From Halobacteria archaeon AArc-dxtr1 (GTDB taxonomy: Archaea; Halobacteriota; Halobacteria; Halobacteriales; Natrialbaceae), in assembly GCA_025517425.1 (NCBI GenBank), contig JAOPJY010000002.1:62001-126000 (forward strand): 64,000 nucleotides of DNA. Direction: 5' to 3'. A model generated the notes under the pieces. The model was not told where the DNA came from. It saw only the letters and a list, made by a program, of their open reading frames with translations, and made no database searches. Shown piece after piece: positions 59,302 to 64,000 of the stretch; position 1 is the stretch's first letter; the number at the start of each line of letters is the position of its first letter. Made by a program: the position numbers and the translations under genes.

Positions 59302-60009
59302 ATGAACAGACGGTCCCTGCTTGCGGCGAGTGGCACGAGCGTCCTCCTCGGTGTGAGCGGCTGTCTCGACGAACTCGACAGCGGAGACGAAAACGAAACC
59401 GACGACGATGGATCCGAGGGCGAGGTCCCAGGCTGCCTCCAGAAGGAGTCGTGGCCCGATGGGGGCGGAGAGATCGAGGATCCGCCATCGGAATCGATCG
59501 CCGGGCGCCGCGACTGTACGAACGCGGACCGACCGGAGCCGACGGGAGATGTGTGCACCGAACACGAGATCACGTTCGGCGACGGGACCGAAACGTTCCG
59601 AAGCGAGGGTGTCGAACCGTACCCCGACCCACCGGAAGAGTTCACCGAGGAAGCGGTGCGATCGTTCGTCTCCGACTACGAGCAGGCGTACAGACAGAAC
59701 GGGGCAGTCGAGAGGCTCGAGGATCGATTGCTCGGATTTAGCGTCTCGGTCGAAGACGATGCCACGCAGACGCTCGAGGCGGACGATGACATCGACCGAA
59801 TTCGTATCGAGTACACCGTGGGTTCGAGCATCGTCGATCGCGACGGAGCGGGCACTGTAGAATCCGACCCGTACGGAGACGCCGCCGTGTACGGAGTCGA
59901 CGAAACGGGTGTCGTTCGCGCAGAGGCCGAGTACTACCAGACCGACGATGACGACGAGGAAGAGACGCCGGACCCTGTCGAAGAGGGCGACTTGCTCGAG
60001 TGCTTCTGA
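59302..60009 (+). CDS. Tat lipoprotein with cysteine pairs
   Basis: A 235-residue surface lipoprotein. MNRRSLLAASGTSVLLGVSG precedes the lipobox cysteine (SGCLD). An acidic linker is followed by VPGCLQKESW, RRDCTNADRP and GDVCTEHE, then a C-terminal CF, which could form disulfides. The middle (EEAVRSFVSDYEQAYRQNGA, RIRIEYTVGSSIV) resembles an alpha/beta domain. I start at 59302, the ATG beside the twin arginine. No function assigned. Confidence 0.7.
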   Translation: MNRRSLLAASGTSVLLGVSGCLDELDSGDENETDDDGSEGEVPGCLQKESWPDGGGEIEDPPSESIAGRRDCTNADRPEPTGDVCTEHEITFGDGTETFRSEGVEPYPDPPEEFTEEAVRSFVSDYEQAYRQNGAVERLEDRLLGFSVSVEDDATQTLEADDDIDRIRIEYTVGSSIVDRDGAGTVESDPYGDAAVYGVDETGVVRAEAEYYQTDDDDEEETPDPVEEGDLLECF

Positions 60010-60046
60010 ACGGCAGCTTCGCGCTGCTCACTGTCGATGTTGCGCC

Positions 60047-61564
60047 TTACGCGAGGTCGTAGAGATCGCCGTACTTCTCGTCGACGTACTCGAGGAACGC
60101 GTCGGCGGCGAACGACTCGCCAGTGGCGCGTTCGACCAAATCGGGCGTCGTGTACCGTTTGCCGTGGCGGTGGACGTTCTCGCGGAGCCACTCGTTGAGG
60201 TCGTCGAACTGGCCGGCACGGATGCGCTGGTCGAGCGAGCCGAGGTCGTCCTCGGCGGCGGCGTAGAGCTGGGCGGCGAGGACGGAGCCAAGCGAGTACG
60301 TCGGGAAGTAGCCAAAGGAGCCGTGGCTCCAGTGGATGTCCTGCAGGCAGCCCTCGGCGTCGGTTTCGGGGCGGACACCGAGGTACTCTTCGTACTTATC
60401 GTTCCACGTCTCGGGAACTTCAGAGACGTCGAGGTCACCCCGAATCAGGTCGCGCTCGATCTCGAAGCGGATCACGATGTGGAGGTGGTAGGTGAGTTCG
60501 TCCGCCTCGACGCGGATGAGGTTGTCGTCGTGGACCTGGTTTGTGGCCTCGTAGGCGTCCCACGGGGTGACGGTCGCGAGCCCGGGGAAGCGATCGCGGG
60601 CGGTCGGCAGGAAGTGCTCCCAGAACGCCCGCGACCGGCCGACGTGGTTCTCCCAGAGCCGCGACTGGGACTCGTGAACCGAGAGGTCCCGCGCCTCGCC
60701 CAGCGGGGTCCCGTAGGCGTCGTCGGGCAGCCCGATCGTGTAGTTCGCGTGGCCGAACTCGTGGATCGTCGAGGTGAGCGACCCCAGCAAGTCCGACTCG
60801 TCGAACCGGGTCGTCACGCGAGCGTCGAACTGCGTTCCCGAGGAGAAGGGGTGAGGGGCCGTATCGAGCCGGCCGCGATCCCAGTCATAGCCCAGCGAAT
60901 CGAGAACGTCCCGGGCGAGGGCCTCCTGGTCGGCGTCGGCGAACGTGCCGGCGAAGGCGTCGGTCGCGAGGTCGGCGTCCGAGTCGCCGATCGCATCGAT
61001 CAGCGGGACGAGTTCCTCGCGTAGGCGCTCTAAGACGCGTTCTGCCGTCTCCAGGTCGAGGTAGGGCTCGTACTCGGCGTAGAGCACGGCGTAGGGATCC
61101 GCGTCGGGATCGATGTGATTCGCGTACTCGCGCTTGAGCGAGACCAGCTCCTCGAGGGTGGGCGCGAACGCCTCGAAGTCGTCGTCCGCTTTTGCCTGCT
61201 TCCAGGCGGGGTGGGCGTTGGTCGTCGCCTCCGAGATTTCGGCGACGAGCGCCTCGGGGACGCTCGTGGCGCGGTCGTACTGGCGGCGCACCTCCCGGAC
61301 GACCGCGGCCTGATCGGCTTCGAGGTCGATCGACTCGAGAGCATCGAGCAAGTCGCCGGTCTCCTCGGCGGTCAGCAGTTCGTGGGAGAGCGTCGAGAGC
61401 GTCGAGAGCTGCTTCGCTCGGGCCGGCGTCCCCGCCTCCGGCATGACGACCTCCTGGTCCCAGCGCAGAACGCCGGCGGCGTTGCCGACGTTCGCGATGC
61501 GTTCGACCCGTTCTTCGAGCTGCTCGTAGCTCTCCTCGACCGACGCCGATTGCTCGGTTGCCAT
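60047..61564 (-). CDS. M32 family carboxypeptidase (thermostable carboxypeptidase type)
   Basis: A 505-residue zinc carboxypeptidase. HEFGH (His268-Glu269, His272) in STIHEFGHANYTIGLP is the metal site, and GVLRWDQEVVMPEAGTPARA and ESQSRLWENHVGRSRAFWEH are M32 hallmarks. HPFSSGTQFDARVTTRFDES precedes the HExxH. Length is normal. It removes C-terminal residues from peptides, probably inside the cell as there is no signal peptide. Confidence 0.93.
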   Translation of the reverse strand: MATEQSASVEESYEQLEERVERIANVGNAAGVLRWDQEVVMPEAGTPARAKQLSTLSTLSHELLTAEETGDLLDALESIDLEADQAAVVREVRRQYDRATSVPEALVAEISEATTNAHPAWKQAKADDDFEAFAPTLEELVSLKREYANHIDPDADPYAVLYAEYEPYLDLETAERVLERLREELVPLIDAIGDSDADLATDAFAGTFADADQEALARDVLDSLGYDWDRGRLDTAPHPFSSGTQFDARVTTRFDESDLLGSLTSTIHEFGHANYTIGLPDDAYGTPLGEARDLSVHESQSRLWENHVGRSRAFWEHFLPTARDRFPGLATVTPWDAYEATNQVHDDNLIRVEADELTYHLHIVIRFEIERDLIRGDLDVSEVPETWNDKYEEYLGVRPETDAEGCLQDIHWSHGSFGYFPTYSLGSVLAAQLYAAAEDDLGSLDQRIRAGQFDDLNEWLRENVHRHGKRYTTPDLVERATGESFAADAFLEYVDEKYGDLYDLA

Positions 61565-61642
61565 TGGCTCGCGGTACGGCGAGAACGCCCATCAACGTCG
61601 TGGTTCCGGCGAGTGAGAACACGGCCCGCTGCCACCGCACTT

Positions 61643-62005
61643 TCACGCCTCGGCGCCGTCGTGCTGGTAGATCGCGAGGTAGATCGAGGCGATCGCACAG
61701 ACGATTCCACCACCGAAGACGAGCGCGTACGGTGACTCCGTCGGCGAGAGCCAGCCGTCGGCGACCGTCAGCCCGATGAAGCCGACCACGAGGAGGGCGA
61801 ACGCGACGGTTCGAAGGTACATGGAGAGCTGAAAGAGGCGACCGCGGTTCGGGCCGCCGTCGCCCGATCCGTTCTCAGCAACCTGTGGCGACTGGGTGCT
61901 AGAGCGAGCTCGTGCCGCTCGAGCGGCCCGCTTGCGCCGCTCCTCGGCGCGCTCGAGGCGGTCCTGTCGGGCGGTGTCGCCGTCCGGATCGCGATCGGCG
62001 GGCAT
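61643..62005 (-). CDS. Two-helix membrane protein with basic N-terminus
   Basis: A 120-residue protein. The first 55 residues are hydrophilic and basic (RLERAEERRKRAARAARARS), then two membrane helices (RTVAFALLVVGFIGLTVADG, and SPYALVFGGGIVCAIASIYL). A TATA-like CATTTAGGG lies on the minus strand about 28 bases upstream. Function unknown. Confidence 0.62.
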   Translation of the reverse strand: MPADRDPDGDTARQDRLERAEERRKRAARAARARSSTQSPQVAENGSGDGGPNRGRLFQLSMYLRTVAFALLVVGFIGLTVADGWLSPTESPYALVFGGGIVCAIASIYLAIYQHDGAEA

Positions 62006-62074
62006 CGGTCCGAGGGACGCACGGATCGGCCCTAAATGCAGCGCTCGATGGGCGAAGACCGGCGACCGTCGCGC

Positions 62075-63160
62075 TCACTCGATCGGGCCTTGCCAGCCCT
62101 CGGCCAGCGAGCGGTACGTCTCGAAACAGCGCTCGAGAACGGCGATCGAGACGCTCTCGTCGTCGGTGTGAGCCTCGCCGGGTTCGGCGGCGCCGTAGAT
62201 GACGCACTCGGTTCCGGACGCGGCGAGCCAGCCGGCGTCGGTCGCGTGGGGTTTCGTCACGAATTCGGGCACGGCGGGCTGGGCGGCGTTGGCCGCCGCG
62301 AGCACCAGCTCGGCGAAGGCGTCGTCGGTACACCGCATCGGCGGCAAGTCCTGGTCGACGCGCCACTCGACGTCCGCCACGTCGGCAACGCGCTCTACGG
62401 GCGCGCGTTCGCTCGGCACCGTTCGCTCGTCGACGGTGACCGTACACTGATCCGGAACGACGTTCCAGGCCGAGCCGCCCTCGATCTCGGTAACGACGAG
62501 CGAGCCGGCGAGGCGCTCGCCGGCGACCGACACGGTCGGTGGCTCGATCTCCCGGAGCAGATCGACGGCGTCAGTGGCCCGGTAAATTGCGTTCTCGCCG
62601 GCACCCGGGTTGCTGGCGTGGGCGGCCGAACCGCGAGCGAGGATCGTACTCCCGCGGCGACCCTTGTGGGCGACGGCGACGTCGGTCACGTCGTCTCCCG
62701 AATAGTTCGTCGAGCCCTCGCCGACGACGGCGTAGTCGGGGGCGAAGCCGTCCTCGATCGCGGCCTGGACGCCGACACCGCCCTGTTCCTCGCCCGCGAA
62801 GCTGGCGAAGACGAGTTCGGCGTCGGGGTCGGCGTCCCGAAAGGCGAGCAGCATGGCCGCCAGCGCGCCCTTCATGTCGGCGGTGCCGCGGCCGTAGAGG
62901 CGGCCATCGCGCTCCTCGAGGTGGTAGGCGTCGCCGTCGAGCTGCGAATCGGCCGGCGGAACGACGTCGTGGTGGCCGACGAGCGCGAGCGTCGGAGCGC
63001 CCTCGCCCGTGCGAGCGATGACGTTTCCAGCGTCGTCACGGACGACTGCCGCGTCGGTTTCGCGTTCGAGCCACGAGACCAGGAATCGGCCGGCTGCAGC
63101 CTCGTCTTCGTGACTCGGGATCGAGACGAGTTCGCGGGTCAGTTCGGTGACCGTCGTCAT
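62075..63160 (-). CDS. M20 family metallopeptidase (ArgE/DapE-like)
   Basis: A 361-residue zinc amidohydrolase. TLALVGHHDVVPP holds the first metal His-Asp; GRGTADMKGALAAMLLAF the bridging Asp; SFAGEEQGGVG the catalytic Glu pair; and EAHTDDESVSIAVLE the final His. The lid domain (GSAAHASNPGAGENAIYRAT) is present. Related enzymes are acetylornithine deacetylase or succinyl-diaminopimelate desuccinylase; the exact substrate cannot be fixed because the gene is not in a biosynthetic cluster. Confidence 0.88.
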   Translation of the reverse strand: MTTVTELTRELVSIPSHEDEAAAGRFLVSWLERETDAAVVRDDAGNVIARTGEGAPTLALVGHHDVVPPADSQLDGDAYHLEERDGRLYGRGTADMKGALAAMLLAFRDADPDAELVFASFAGEEQGGVGVQAAIEDGFAPDYAVVGEGSTNYSGDDVTDVAVAHKGRRGSTILARGSAAHASNPGAGENAIYRATDAVDLLREIEPPTVSVAGERLAGSLVVTEIEGGSAWNVVPDQCTVTVDERTVPSERAPVERVADVADVEWRVDQDLPPMRCTDDAFAELVLAAANAAQPAVPEFVTKPHATDAGWLAASGTECVIYGAAEPGEAHTDDESVSIAVLERCFETYRSLAEGWQGPIE

Positions 63161-63581
63161 GGGCGAGTGTTGGGTCCCAGCGTCGTGAGTGCACCGGTGG
63201 CGGTCACGGACCCGGCGTTGGAGGGTCAGCTGACGAGTGTCTATGCTACGCAGGTGCTAAACAGCGCAGAAAGCGGGCGGCTCTGTGAGTACCGCCCACC
63301 GAAGTGTCAGAGGCACACGACAGCGACCGAGGACCACGGGCGTGAGACGCTGTGGAGCGGTGGCTGCCGCAATGCAACAGCCAGTTCGCCGGTTTCGGTC
63401 CTTACCTTACCGTCTGTATCCGCGTACAGTCACTGAACAGTAGCAGCGATCAGAACAGGGTGTGAAACAGCGCTAAATCGGATATATTCGGGATAGAGAT
63501 CCGCTTGTAGCCGATATCGACGAATAGCCACGTCATTCTCGACGGAAGTACTAAGAGGGGTCGGGAGACAAGTCGTCGATA
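63161..63581. other. Intergenic region before the FilR1-type regulator
   Basis: A 421-base gap between divergent genes. I see no convincing gene. It contains an AT-rich element GGATATATTC near 63480-63489 and a weaker TACTAAG at about 63549-63555, about 30 bases before the ATG at 63582. A 63-codon minus-strand ORF (63430-63621) was judged a shadow. Confidence 0.4.
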
Positions 63582-64000
63582 ATGGGGTACGAGTGGGGAA
63601 CACAGCTGTTTCGGTCGCCACATCGACGCACGCTTCTGCGAGAACTTCGCTCAGAGCCGGGAGACACGCAGGCGCTCGTCGAACGAGTCTCGGTCTCGCG
63701 AGTAACCGTCCAGCGACACCTCCACCAGTGCTCAGAGCTCGGCTGGGTCCAGAAGGTCGACGGTCGCTACGAGCTCACGCCGGTTGGCGAGTTCGTTTGT
63801 GAGGCCACAACGGCCTTTGTAGACCGACTGTCGGTGCTCGAAGCGCACGGGGACATCATCGACGAACTCGCTGCCATCGACGACGAGTTCGACCCGCTCT
63901 TACTCGAGGACGTAACCGTCTCCGTAGCCAATGAGACGAATCCCCACGAGCCGCTCAGCCACTACCGAAACAGCATACTCGAGGAGTCGACGGAGACGGT
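63582..64000 (+). CDS. FilR1-type winged-helix transcriptional regulator (3' end outside window)
   Basis: Open from ATG 63582 to the window end, about 139 residues visible. An N-terminal winged helix (RSPHRRTLLRELRSEPGDTQ, then VERVSVSRVTVQRHLHQCSE and GWVQKVDGRYELTPVGEFV) is followed by the start of the FilR1-type domain (FVDRLSVLEAHGDIIDELA, FDPLLLEDVTVSVANETNPH). Such haloarchaeal regulators are about 260 residues. Target genes unknown; it is divergent from the M20 peptidase. Confidence 0.82.
   Translation, partial: MGYEWGTQLFRSPHRRTLLRELRSEPGDTQALVERVSVSRVTVQRHLHQCSELGWVQKVDGRYELTPVGEFVCEATTAFVDRLSVLEAHGDIIDELAAIDDEFDPLLLEDVTVSVANETNPHEPLSHYRNSILEESTET

Noticed and set aside
63430-63621. 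63-codon minus-strand ORF over the regulator start
   Set aside because: It overlaps the regulator start codon and its promoter and has no hydrophobic or family pattern.

Overview
The window is a typical haloarchaeal chromosome segment (class Halobacteria). The DNA is GC-rich and the proteins are strongly acidic. Many exported proteins carry twin-arginine (Tat) signals, often with a lipobox. Promoters are archaeal TATA boxes about 28 bases before leaderless start codons, and the information-processing genes are archaeal (eIF2-gamma, Rpo7, Spt4, S19e, S6e, PDCD5, class I LysRS). I cannot name the genus. No rRNA, tRNA, CRISPR array, insertion sequence or prophage was seen, so this looks like core chromosome with accessory surface-protein islands.

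Layout. 1-1.2 kb: end of an aconitase gene, then an Xre-type regulator with a small membrane protein. 1.4-6.7 kb: an export module with a DUF5305-like membrane protein, an archaeal signal peptidase I, two exported proteins with SipW-type signals, and a membrane-anchored HTH protein; two of these genes are joined through a 28-codon ORF. 6.7-18.3 kb: housekeeping and unknown genes (beta-CASP nuclease, MATE exporter, zinc-ribbon proteins, YgfZ-like protein, geranylgeranyl reductase). 18.4-21.4 kb: the archaeal operon eif2g-PIN-rpoE1-spt4-dephospho-CoA kinase. 21.6-26.2 kb: DUF5787-like protein, PhnP-like hydrolase, methyltransferase and AAA ATPase. 26.3-36.4 kb: a surface-carbohydrate island with two Tat lipoproteins and one Tat protein related to xylose-isomerase-like TIM barrels; one is a 1287-residue protein with three malectin-like domains, a LamG domain and a barrel that appears to have lost its active site. 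Between them lie universal stress proteins, a GNAT enzyme and a DHH phosphoesterase.

36.4-39.9 kb: a secreted serpin and a membrane-protein gene split by an 11-T homopolymer frameshift. 39.9-51.8 kb: S6e, PitA, a site-2 protease, LysRS, UMP kinase, MoaE, ThiL, S19e, PDCD5 and a PP-loop ATPase. 51.9-64 kb: HisRS, a sulfatase with an unusual active-site motif, a cobalamin-binding-type protein, an HTTM membrane protein beside a DCC1 thiol oxidoreductase, an M32 carboxypeptidase, an M20 peptidase, and the start of a FilR1-type regulator that runs off the end.

The most interesting candidates are the SipW/TasA-like export module with its coupled micro-ORF, the malectin/LamG protein with a degenerate isomerase barrel next to an apparently intact paralogue, the homopolymer-split membrane gene, and an isolated strong promoter followed by a 30-codon leaderless ORF at 48.8-48.9 kb. 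Family assignments come from recognising motifs by eye; no database search was run.
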